A stretch of 64,000 nt of DNA from RGIG4079 sp045596365 (GTDB lineage Bacteria; Bacteroidota; Bacteroidia; Bacteroidales; Muribaculaceae): the NCBI GenBank assembly GCA_045596365.1, contig JAZOCE010000007.1:17333-81332 (forward strand), in the 5' to 3' direction. This document shows, one piece after another, positions 53,887 through 62,800 of the stretch. Numbering within the stretch: the first letter of the stretch is position 1; every line of letters starts with the position of its first letter. The notes below the pieces were generated by a model. That model searched no databases, was not told the origin of the DNA, and saw nothing but the letters and a program-made list of their open reading frames with translations. A program made the position numbers and the translations under genes.

Positions 53887-55008
53887 ATGGTTGAATATAC
53901 TCAAATCATATTGGCGATAAACTTTGCTTGCATCACGATTTTAATCTTGCTCGCAGGAATTTTATTGTTTGCAACTCGTTTCAAGGGGGAGAATGGATAT
54001 GCTGCATTAGTAATCGTTGTCCCTAACGTTCCGGTATATCTTTACAATATGAGCCGCATGCTTGGATGGCATGATTTTTCGCTTATTATGTTTCCCATCA
54101 GCTGTTCGGTAAATACGATGCTGTTGCCATTATTATGGTTGTTTACATTAAAAAATTTCAAACCCGGTTTTAAATTCAATTATTGGCAGTTGTTACATTT
54201 TTTGCCGACTTTGGGATGCTGGTTGCTATGTATGTCGATGTCATGGCAAGAACGCATTGATACAATTATTTATGAAATGCAGGGTGATGATACATGGATA
54301 GGGGATATTAATACCACTATTATATTAGTGCAACTTATAACCTATTTTCCGGCGATATTCCGTTATTTATATAAACGTAGAAAGCAAATTATGGAAACAT
54401 CTTCCAATGCTGAATGGATGCAAAAAGAATGGATTTGTGTGTTGATGATATTATTTGCCTCGTTGTTTGTTATTGTAATGGTGTGTTATATCATTTGGCC
54501 TCGCACTGATGCTTGGCTCATACAGATATTGAATGTGATAGCGATGACATATTTGGTCTACAATTCGTTGAAGCATCCTGTGCTTATAACAAATCAGGAG
54601 TTTGTATCAGTTGAGCCTATTGTGGAAAATAATTCTATTCAGAGTTTAACAGTAGAGCAGATGCGAGAGATATGTGATAGAGCATCAGAACATCTGCAAA
54701 ACACAAAAGCATATTTGCAACCCGATATTTCAATCGCTTTTTTTGCCAAGGAGATAAATATTTCTCAGCGCAATCTTTCTCGTGCCATCAATAATTATTT
54801 GAATTGTAATTTTTTTGAATTCATAAACAAGATGAGGGTTGAGGAGGCAAAGCGTCAGTTGTTGAATCTTGATGCGTCGGGGTATAATATCGATAGCATC
54901 TTTGCCGAGTGTGGCTTTAGGTCTCGTTCTACCTTTTTTCTCGTTTTTAAAAAAATTACTGGTAAAACACCGGCGACATGGCTATCAGATGTAAAATCTG
55001 AGTCTTGA
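53887..55008 (+). CDS. Membrane-bound AraC-type transcriptional regulator
   Basis: The 373-residue protein has an N-terminal membrane part with about seven helices (first near 7-28, last near 207-225), then a soluble linker and a C-terminal AraC-type DNA-binding domain (about 285-370). The two helix-turn-helix parts are IAFFAKEINISQRNLSRAINNYL and IDSIFAECGFRSRSTFFLVFKKITG; the second is the strongly conserved AraC signature. Regulators of this build are common in Bacteroidales; the ligand and targets are unknown. A TATCTTTG box lies at 53860-53867. It is followed by the non-coding region at 55009. Confidence 0.85.
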   Translation: MVEYTQIILAINFACITILILLAGILLFATRFKGENGYAALVIVVPNVPVYLYNMSRMLGWHDFSLIMFPISCSVNTMLLPLLWLFTLKNFKPGFKFNYWQLLHFLPTLGCWLLCMSMSWQERIDTIIYEMQGDDTWIGDINTTIILVQLITYFPAIFRYLYKRRKQIMETSSNAEWMQKEWICVLMILFASLFVIVMVCYIIWPRTDAWLIQILNVIAMTYLVYNSLKHPVLITNQEFVSVEPIVENNSIQSLTVEQMREICDRASEHLQNTKAYLQPDISIAFFAKEINISQRNLSRAINNYLNCNFFEFINKMRVEEAKRQLLNLDASGYNIDSIFAECGFRSRSTFFLVFKKITGKTPATWLSDVKSES

Positions 55009-55115
55009 TTTCGTTTTTTTGTACTGATTTCAGGCAAAAAACAAAATTTATCATGTTTTTGAACATATATTTGCAAAAAAAATATTAGCAACAGCCAAAA
55101 AAATGTAGCAAAAAC

Positions 55116-55146
55116 TTTCAAGGTCTGAAATATTTAACTATATTTG
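55116..55146 (+). promoter_or_regulatory. Promoter of candidate non-coding RNA
   Basis: TTTC (55116-55119, one mismatch), a 19-nt spacer and a perfect TATATTTG (55139-55146). The start falls near 55153, at the first base of the foldable region. It is about 470 bp from the next ORF. Confidence 0.6.
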
Positions 55147-55151
55147 TAAAG

Positions 55152-55410
55152 ATGCCATAGAAGTTGGTTATTTTAGACATATAGGAAGTGTTCAGCTTCA
55201 TTCTCTGAAAGCGAATCTGGTAAATTCAAAAAAAAGGACGAGAATAAGCGCTACTCTTCACGCAGATTGTTATATGTATACACTCCGAGAGGATTGTCTC
55301 ATAACAAAAAAAGCGTGTGGCTGTTGCTTATTTTAGTCCGAAGGTTTACCAGAACCTGCTTTCAAAAAATAAGTTGACGGTTTCACGCTTTCCTGATTTT
55401 TAACCGTCGC
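55152..55410 (+). ncRNA. Candidate rod-like regulatory RNA (6S-like)
   Basis: Paired segments found by eye, in order outward to inward: TTATTTT/AAAATAA (55168-55174 with 55366-55372), GAAAGC/GCTTTC (55207-55212 with 55358-55363), TCTGGTAAA/TTTACCAGA (55216-55224 with 55345-55353), GGAC/GTCC (55236-55239 with 55336-55339), AATAAGC/GCTTATT (55243-55249 with 55326-55332), CACGC/GCGTG (55259-55263 with 55313-55317), TTGTTAT/ATAACAA (55267-55273 with 55301-55307), then TCC-GAGA-GGA at the tip. One long rod with internal loops matches the general shape of 6S RNA. A 3' hairpin GACGGTT/AACCGTC ends near 55408. No covariance test was possible. Confidence 0.45.
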
Positions 55411-55618
55411 ATAGGAGCCGGGCGATAAAAAAATAATCACAACATGCTCCGTTTCGATCTCAATTAAAATTGATTTTGCTGAGTAATAAGTCCAAACTGA
55501 TGTTTTTGGGACTTATTGACAACTATATTATTATGTGAAATTAAATTTTTATCGAGATTTTTGCGTAAAACAAAATTGAGCCATTTGAAAAATTATTAAC
55601 CATTAAACAGATACTATT

Positions 55619-56938
55619 ATGAAAAAGTTTTTAATGTTGTTGTCTATGCTTCTCGTTGTGGGAGCAACAGCAGATGTAAATGCCCAAGGTTGGTTGAAAA
55701 AACTTGGTAAAACGGCTGAGAAAGCAGCAAAAAATGCAGTGGAACGCAGTGTTGAACGTAATGTCGATCGCAAGACTGAAAAAGCAGTCGATAATGTGTT
55801 TGATGGTAATGTAAACACAGGTAGCAAGAAAAATAAGAACAATAGTAATGATCAAGAGGAATATGCCGAAGAGGAATATACTCAGTCTTCATCTAAATCA
55901 AGTAGCAAAAAACAAACACCTAAATCACTTGAAGCTACCTATGCAAAAAGTGACTTCGTCCCCGGCGATGAAATCATTTTCGAAGACTTGCTTATTGGTG
56001 AACAATTGGGTGAGTTCCCAAGTCGTTGGGATCTTGAACGTGGTGTTGCCGAAATCGCAAAAGTAAACGGAGAGACTGTAATCGCCATGGCTGGAAATGA
56101 CTCTTGGATTAAGCCATTGATGGTCGACAATTCCACAAATTATCTTGGCGATGTGTTTACGGTTGAATACGATATGTTGTATGATGACAGCCACAAAGAT
56201 GGCGCTCCAAGTTTAGAGATTGATTTTATGGCTCCGAATCAAAGAAGAGATAATGAAATATATACGTTAACTTATTATTTGGGATACGACAAACAAAGTG
56301 TTAGGATGGCTTATGTTAAAAATGGCTCAACAAGTGATACATATACAGACGGTTCGGCAAGTTCGGGTTCTCAACTGGTATTAAACGATGGTCAATGGCA
56401 TCACTATGCTATTTCATTTAATAAACGTGCGTTAAAGGTTTATATCGATGGTGTGCGTGTAATAAATATCCCTAATGCAAAAGCCGGCGCAGGGTGGATA
56501 ACTTTTTTTAATGGAAGCAATAAACCTGAATACAATACTTATCTTAAAAATGTGCGTATTGCTAAAGGTGCAGTGCCATTGTATGACCGCATGATGACTG
56601 ATGGAAAGATTATCACCTACGGCATCACATTCGATGTGGGCAAGGCCACCATCAAGCCCGAATCGATGGGTGAAATCAACCGCATCGTTCAGCTGATGAC
56701 CGAAAATCCCGACCTCATGTTCTCGGTAGAAGGTCACACCGACAATACAGGAAATGCAGCATCAAATCAAAAATTGAGTGAGCAACGTTCAGAAGCTATC
56801 GTGGCGAAGTTGGTGGAAATGGGTATTGACGAAAGTCGTCTCACAGCTGTGGGTAAAGGTCAAAACAATCCTATTGCCGACAACAACACCGACGAAGGAC
56901 GTGCCAAAAACCGCCGAGTTGAATTTGTCAAGCAGTGA
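55619..56938 (+). CDS. OmpA-family protein with N-terminal helical and LamG-like domains
   Basis: The 439-residue secreted protein has a signal peptide (about 1-23), a Lys/Glu/Asn-rich segment (about 28-105), a concanavalin/LamG-like domain (about 110-325; DGQWHHYAISFNKRALKVYIDGVRV is the mark of the fold), and a C-terminal OmpA domain (about 335-439) with GHTDNTGNAASNQKLSEQRSEA and GRAKNRRVEF, which binds peptidoglycan. No N-terminal beta-barrel is present, so it is a peptidoglycan-anchored periplasmic protein. The last 330 bp are GC-richer than the rest (hand count 50-53 percent per 60 bp against about 38). A 74-bp repeat overlaps its stop codon. Confidence 0.85.
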   Translation: MKKFLMLLSMLLVVGATADVNAQGWLKKLGKTAEKAAKNAVERSVERNVDRKTEKAVDNVFDGNVNTGSKKNKNNSNDQEEYAEEEYTQSSSKSSSKKQTPKSLEATYAKSDFVPGDEIIFEDLLIGEQLGEFPSRWDLERGVAEIAKVNGETVIAMAGNDSWIKPLMVDNSTNYLGDVFTVEYDMLYDDSHKDGAPSLEIDFMAPNQRRDNEIYTLTYYLGYDKQSVRMAYVKNGSTSDTYTDGSASSGSQLVLNDGQWHHYAISFNKRALKVYIDGVRVINIPNAKAGAGWITFFNGSNKPEYNTYLKNVRIAKGAVPLYDRMMTDGKIITYGITFDVGKATIKPESMGEINRIVQLMTENPDLMFSVEGHTDNTGNAASNQKLSEQRSEAIVAKLVEMGIDESRLTAVGKGQNNPIADNNTDEGRAKNRRVEFVKQ

Positions 56939-57000
56939 GAGCAGAGCCAAGCTTGCTTGAGCTATGCCGAGATGCGACGACAAATGGACGAAATCAACTT
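56927..57000 (+). repeat. 74-bp tandem repeat, unit A
   Basis: Unit A spans the end of the OmpA-type gene (GTCAAGCAGTGA) and continues downstream. It differs at 11 of 74 positions from unit B. It includes a short hairpin (CAAGC-TT-GCTTG with an outer AGC/GCT stem). Confidence 0.85.
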
Positions 57001-57074
57001 GTCAAGCAGTGAGAGCAGAGTCAAGTTTACTTGAACTATGCCGAGTCGCGATGACAAATGGACAAAGTCAGTTT
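57001..57074 (+). repeat. 74-bp tandem repeat, unit B
   Basis: Unit B follows directly. The first 20 bp are identical to unit A, including the copied stop context. The hairpin is kept (CAAGT-TT-ACTTG), with two compensatory base-pair changes. Confidence 0.85.
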
Positions 57075-57190
57075 GTAAAGATGTAATTCTCGTCCGCAAT
57101 TACCCGATACAGAGAAAACTGCAACTATGGGTACTCTTCGGAGTACCTTTAGTGGCAGTGATTAACCAACCAATTAAAAAACTTACGGAG

Positions 57191-57982
57191 ATGAAACGGA
57201 TACTTTTGGGAATCATAGCTGTGTTTCTGTCGCTTTCTGTCTCGGCACAATACGACAAGGATGTCAGACCTTTCAACTTTGGCAGAGAGGATAAAATTGA
57301 TGAACAAGATACGATGATGGCCGGGGCTTATCGCGTGGAAAACGAGGAACAACTTGTTGTCTTGATTATGCAATTTGCAGAAAGCAAGGGACAAAAGGAA
57401 AAGATGTATGCCGTGAAACGACAGATAGCGGCATTGATGGTGGACGGCAAGTTGCACAATTACGAAGAAATCCGCAATTTCCGCCACGGACGGGCAGCGG
57501 TTGCCATTCGGGAGAAGACGAAAAACGGAAGTCGGTTGATTTGGGGATTCGTGGACAAGCAGATGAAGTTGGTAGTTCCGTTGAAATACACCAAGGTCTA
57601 TGACTTCAACAATGCCAACTTCCGCAAGCACAATGTCTATGACCCTATGGAAGACGAGGACAGCAAGGGCTGGACAACGGTCATCGACAAGGAGTATCAG
57701 ATGGGAATGATTGACCGCGACGGGAATGTGAAAATTCCGTGTATGTTCACCGAGGACGAACACCACAAGGTAAAAATCAAGTTCATTCCAACACCTTGGG
57801 GCGAGTATGCCGGAGTCTATCGTTCGCAGGAGAACAAGGAAGGCATCATCGACCGTAATGGTAATTATACGCTTCCGCCGACTTACAGCCATTTGGTATG
57901 GTACACCGATTTGCAATGCTTCGGAACTACGGGTGATAACCGCATCTATTTCGACCATAAAGGCAACCGATTGAGTAAGTAA
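57191..57982 (+). CDS. Secreted WG-repeat protein
   Basis: The 263-residue protein starts at the ATG at 57191, which gives a signal peptide (MKRILLGIIAVFLSLSVSAQ). The frame is open upstream to 57038, but that part runs over repeat unit B and is not protein-like. Residues about 110-260 have WG-type repeats: IWGFVDKQMKLVVPLKYTK, GMIDRDGNVKIPCMF and GIIDRNGNYTLPPTY. Each is a beta-hairpin of about 22 residues plus a connecting strand. Function unknown. It is the first of three neighbouring genes of this kind. Confidence 0.75.
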   Translation: MKRILLGIIAVFLSLSVSAQYDKDVRPFNFGREDKIDEQDTMMAGAYRVENEEQLVVLIMQFAESKGQKEKMYAVKRQIAALMVDGKLHNYEEIRNFRHGRAAVAIREKTKNGSRLIWGFVDKQMKLVVPLKYTKVYDFNNANFRKHNVYDPMEDEDSKGWTTVIDKEYQMGMIDRDGNVKIPCMFTEDEHHKVKIKFIPTPWGEYAGVYRSQENKEGIIDRNGNYTLPPTYSHLVWYTDLQCFGTTGDNRIYFDHKGNRLSK

Positions 57983-58011
57983 AAAGAGTACGAATCATAA
58001 AATCTACGGAG

Positions 58012-58920
58012 ATGAAGAAAATAATGATATTCCTAATATGTATTTGCCAAATAATTATTGTGCAAGCACAAGAGTGGATGGCAATGCAACGACCTTTGAC
58101 AGAAGCAAAAAAGAGTGAGGAATTTATATTGATACCAAATACGGTTGCTTCTTCTCCTGAGTTTTTAGGACTCGTGCAAGAGATGAACAACACCTATTCT
58201 ACAGAATTACGTAAATCGCCATCAGAGAGAAACTTGTTAGCGATTGATAGAATTTGGCAACGCATCGTAGGCAAAAGCATAGGTGGAATGTCGTTCAGTA
58301 AAGTGTTCGCATTTGATAATGGGCGTGCAATGGTTCGTAGAACGGATGCGAGCAAAAAGAATTATTTTGGATTCGTTGATGGGCAAGGGAATGTAGTTGT
58401 TCCGTTGGAATATACCTCACTTCGAAATGACGGCCGCGAATCAGTTTACTCCAAAATTTCGGGAAGATTCAGCAAGCAGGGATATATCAAAGCACAAAAG
58501 AGTGTGAACGGAAAATCACTGTATGGCATTATCGACAGAAACGGGAATGTGGTGATTGATTTCGCCTACACCAAGATGAAGTACGAACATAATCAGGGGG
58601 ATTTTGCTCTTGTCTGTAAGAATAATCTATGGGGAGCTATAAAAATGAATGGTACATCTTTGGCGGAGTGTAAGTACAAGGATATTTGGTTTTATACGCT
58701 TTCTACCGACAACAATATCCGTTACCTTGCTTGCGAAATGCCCGATGGCAAATACGGTATCATCAATATGGAAGGTAAGACAGTTGTACCGTTTCAGTAC
58801 CTCGGTTTGAGTGAAGAAAAAGGAATGATAGTTTTGGGTCATTGGGTAAATGGGATTAAGTACTATGCAACCTATAATCCCAAAACATGGGCATTGATTT
58901 CTGATGAACCTGCAAAATAA
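58012..58920 (+). CDS. Secreted WG-repeat protein
   Basis: The 302-residue protein has a signal peptide (about 1-19, IIIVQAQ), a helical part (about 40-90), and about four WG repeats: YFGFVDGQGNVVVPLEYTS, YGIIDRNGNVVIDFAYTK, WGAIKMNGTSLAECKYKD and YGIINMEGKTVVPFQYLG. These repeats are like those in the previous gene, so the two are probably paralogues. They lie 29 bp apart and probably share a transcript. WG repeats are thought to bind proteins or ligands; the target is unknown. Confidence 0.75.
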   Translation: MKKIMIFLICICQIIIVQAQEWMAMQRPLTEAKKSEEFILIPNTVASSPEFLGLVQEMNNTYSTELRKSPSERNLLAIDRIWQRIVGKSIGGMSFSKVFAFDNGRAMVRRTDASKKNYFGFVDGQGNVVVPLEYTSLRNDGRESVYSKISGRFSKQGYIKAQKSVNGKSLYGIIDRNGNVVIDFAYTKMKYEHNQGDFALVCKNNLWGAIKMNGTSLAECKYKDIWFYTLSTDNNIRYLACEMPDGKYGIINMEGKTVVPFQYLGLSEEKGMIVLGHWVNGIKYYATYNPKTWALISDEPAK

Positions 58921-58948
58921 TGAAATAACTTAATTAAAACAGGCAGAA

Positions 58949-59866
58949 ATGAAGAAGATATTAATATCACTATTGCTACCACTATTCATGACAGCAATGG
59001 CACAAGTTGTAGAGGTGAATGTGTCGGCTCTCTCCGAAGAGGGCAGCAATGAGCGTGTGGGCGTGGTGTTGAAGAAAGATGCCGATACAGAGGCTTTCTA
59101 CAATCTTATGGTGGAACTGAAGAACCATTCCGACAAGGTGGGGGCAACCAAGAATCAAGTCGACCGCAAGAAGAGTGAAGCCGAAGCAGGTACGGTGAGT
59201 GATGTGTTAAACGATGCGTTAGCCCAATTGGACGATCTCAAAAAGAAGGGGCTACTCAGTGAAGCCGATTATCAGAAGATGAAAGCCCAGATGAGTACTC
59301 AGGTAAGTGCAGATATGAAGAAGGATGTCGCCGCACAGACCCAAATAGCGGATATGGCAGCACAATGGGGAAGTTCCAATCCTTCGGCACTGAAAGAGCG
59401 TATCCGTAGTTATTGCGTGGGCAAGCAATTCTATTGGGACGCTACAATAAGAAATAGTCTGGTGTGTATCTTGGACAAAAAGGCCGATGGTAAAATTTAT
59501 GCAGGAATCATAGATGCCACAACGGGCAGTGTATTGATAGCACCCGATCGCTTCGATGCCATCTCTGCCCATAAAGAACATGGATTTTTCACGAAAGAGG
59601 GTTACGCCATAGCCGGCTTGGTGGGTAAAGCCGTACTTATAAACAAAAGCGGACGAGTCATATTGAATGACGGATATGATCAGTTGTCCTTTTATAATGA
59701 CTGCCGGATACTGAAAGCCCGTAAAGGCAGTAAAGTAGGCATCATCGACTATCAGGGCAATGTATTGGAACCATTTGTTCACAATTCATTCCAATCCGAG
59801 AGCCTTACAAAAGCCGCTAACCGTATTTTCAAGGAAAAGGGCGGTGAGAAAGTAGAAATTTGGTAA
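58949..59866 (+). CDS. Secreted protein with SHOCT-like helical hairpin and weak WG-like repeats
   Basis: The 305-residue protein has a signal peptide (about 1-18, FMTAMAQ) and a region of charged helices. Within it, AQLDDLKKKGLLSEADYQK near residue 91 matches the SHOCT pattern (two short helices around GLLxxxD). The C-terminal 150 residues have weak WG-like hairpins (YAGIIDATTGSVLIAPDRFDA, VGIIDYQGNVLEPF). SHOCT domains are usually at protein ends; here it sits in the middle. It belongs to the same series, 28 bp after the previous gene. Confidence 0.65.
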   Translation: MKKILISLLLPLFMTAMAQVVEVNVSALSEEGSNERVGVVLKKDADTEAFYNLMVELKNHSDKVGATKNQVDRKKSEAEAGTVSDVLNDALAQLDDLKKKGLLSEADYQKMKAQMSTQVSADMKKDVAAQTQIADMAAQWGSSNPSALKERIRSYCVGKQFYWDATIRNSLVCILDKKADGKIYAGIIDATTGSVLIAPDRFDAISAHKEHGFFTKEGYAIAGLVGKAVLINKSGRVILNDGYDQLSFYNDCRILKARKGSKVGIIDYQGNVLEPFVHNSFQSESLTKAANRIFKEKGGEKVEIW

Positions 59867-59882
59867 CTTAAAACATATGATT

Positions 59883-62800
59883 ATGAAAAGATTATTTATA
59901 TATGTGTTGTTAGCGTGTACTTTTGGCAATGTCGCTATTGCTCAAAATGTAAGTAAGGAGCTTGTGTCACAGCGCATTGTCAATGCCATCAATAAAGGGA
60001 AATTCTACATGAAAGTTTCAGGGTTGATGAAGATTGAAGATGAGGGAGCCACACAATCGATGATGCCCACATTTGAAATAGCTGTAAAGGGTGGTGTAAC
60101 ATTCACCCATCTCCCCAATATGGGTATTACCACGTTGACAGCCAATGGCTTCAATTATATGCTTGATGAAAGAAGCAAGACATATACGGTTAATCCGATA
60201 AGTCCAAATGAACCCGATTTAGGTGATATCGGACGTTTAACTTTCATGAAGCAGGGCGAATGTAACCTTAACGGTGTTAAGTATTATTACGATTTATATC
60301 GCAGCAGCAAAGGTCATGAAGTTACGTTCTATTATAATACCACAAAGGTGGCTGTTATAGATTTGGGTATGGAAAGCTCGGGAATAGGGAAGTTGAGCCT
60401 ATTGTCGTTTGACACGAAGATACCTGAATCGGTTATATTCTGTCTCGGTAATGAGTGGAAAAATGCGTCGGCAGGCATGGGTGCAATGCCTTCAATAAGT
60501 ACCGATATATCAAAATACGTCGATGAAGAGACCTTGAAAAGCCTTGAAAAAGAATTGCCGGCCGGTTTTGACTTGAATAAGTTGTTGAGTGGTCAGTTCG
60601 ACGATAAGATGATAGAGCAACTTGTTGGGGCAGAGGGATTACCCGAAGGAATGAGTATGAGCGATATTAAGAGTGCTATGGGCATGGGTGGCTCCTCAAA
60701 TCAAATAGATGAAGCGACAAGAAAACAAATGGAATTTATGTCGAGCCCTGAATATCGCGAGCAGATGATACAAATTCAGATGATGGGAGGCATGACAAGG
60801 TCGCAAGCCGAACATGCAGTGAAACAAATGCTGCCCGATGCCGATGCCATGATGCAAGGATTGGATATGATGGACGAGCAAAATGCTCGTGAGCAATTAG
60901 TACAAAATGCCCCTGAGCCACCTCGTTGCTCATCGCCATGGGTTGACCCGTCGCAAGGTTGTGAATTGGCTGCTGGAGGTAACATGGGAATGATTACCGT
61001 TACCGATGAGCATGATGTGGCACAAATAGTATATATCGATCAATTTGATACCCCACAACAAATTGAGGTTGATATGACTCTTGATGTTACTGATGATGGA
61101 ATATGGGAAGCTTTTAATGCTTTTGTGGAGGAAACCAAGGATATGCCGCAAGATGAGGCGGTGAGCTATGTAATGAGTTATAATGGCGACTTGATTTCTG
61201 TTGCTGAGATAGGCTGTGTGACAGGCGATATGATTGAGCGTGCTGTCGCTTCGTGTATGCTTTGCCCATCGGCATTGACATATAACAATGCAGGCATATT
61301 GTTTGCCTACAAAAATGACATGGATAATGCTAAAATATATTGGGAAACTGCTGAAAAATATGACTCCGGCAATCCCACTGTGGCACTTAACTTGGGTGAG
61401 TATTATTTTGAAAAGGGAGATTTTGTTACTGCTCGTCGATATGTGGATAAGGCGATTAGAAATGCTCCCGATTTTGGACTTGCATATCAAGTGTTGACCT
61501 CAATCAATCTTGCCGAGGGTAAATATGTCGATGCGGCAAAAACATTGTTTAAGAGTGCCGAAAATTACTTTAGCAATATCACGGCTTCTCAGATGTTCTC
61601 ATTGAGAATGGCGATGGAGACTGCCAAACTCAAAATCTGTGATGGTTTTGATTATGAGCAGTTGTTCAATGATGTTTTCTCCGAAGATAATAAGGCCTCG
61701 CTTATGCGTGCCACAAAATCGGGTTTCCTGAATCCGGTAGAGAACATTCCTGCCGATATGAAATCTTTGCCTTGGTTGTGTGAAAATGGCAAGATTCATT
61801 CTACATACCAGTCGCTTGACAAGCGTGACAAGGAAATGGCAGCACGTGTTGATAGTCTTAGTGTCCGCAATGACCAATTGATGATGGAACACCCATCAAT
61901 TGGTGCAATATTGGCTATGGGTATGCAAAATACGCAAAAAATGCTTGAGACAGTAGATCAAGTAGCTACTGAGATAGTAAGCGCACAAGGTATATCTGAG
62001 GACATTTTCCAAGTGCCGGCACTTCCCGATATGGATTATTATGCCATGGCTTCGCAACAGGCACGTGGCAGTGGCGATGGCAGTTATCTGCTCGATGCTC
62101 GCCAATATTGGTGTATCTACTTGTGGCAGTTCTATTATGAGGACTTGCTTGACCGTGAAACAAAAGGTTGGGCATGTCATCGTGGTGAGCAGACATTTGG
62201 GACATATCCCGAACATCTCGTGGAATTAGAGAAGCGTAAAGACTTGGCGTTGAAAACCGGGGAAAATGAGTGGGGAATATATATGAATGGTATTTGGGAG
62301 TGTGAATTGGCTGAAATAGAATGTAAAAAGCACGCTGATACAAAAGTTGAAGAATTGAGATGTGAACTTGAGTGCCTCAGATGCAAGATACCGTTTGGGA
62401 AACGATTAGTGCGTAATTATTATGATGCTATGTGGACAGCTGTGCTTGATGTGGAAAAATGGCACTATGAGACCTACGAGAAGCCTCTACTTGAGGAATA
62501 TTGGGCTACAATGACTTCGCTTGTGGGGTATTGCGAGAATACTTATATGCAGGAATATATCCTTAATGAGGTCGCGCAAGATATTTATCATGATTGGTCA
62601 TATAGTTTGAACAGAGGAGCCGGTTTTGGACTTAATGTAGAGCATATGTGGGCTCAATATGTGCAATCGTTGGAAATACAGGCAAAAGAAACAATGAGCA
62701 TTATTTCACAGCTTGATATGCCCAAAATTCCGGTTATCCACAAGAGTGGTGGTGAACTCAAGAACTATGGCGAAAAACCAAAACCAGGGTGGAGAGTGGA

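Larger units (their letters stand above)
55009..55618. other. 610-bp non-coding region between AraC-type regulator and OmpA-type gene
   Basis: No plausible ORF is seen. It holds a promoter (55116-55146), a foldable RNA (55152-55410), and further hairpins (GGAGC/GCTCC at about 55415-55450, and AATAAGTCC/GGACTTATT at 55485-55517). The last could end the RNA or belong to the next gene's leader. Confidence 0.6.

Noticed and set aside
55152..55520. tmRNA or RNase P RNA
   Set aside because: No ALAA-type tag frame, no acceptor-stem ends and no conserved RNase P core words are visible.
57038..57190. N-terminal extension of the first WG-repeat protein
   Set aside because: The extension covers repeat unit B and would bury a clear signal peptide starting at 57191.
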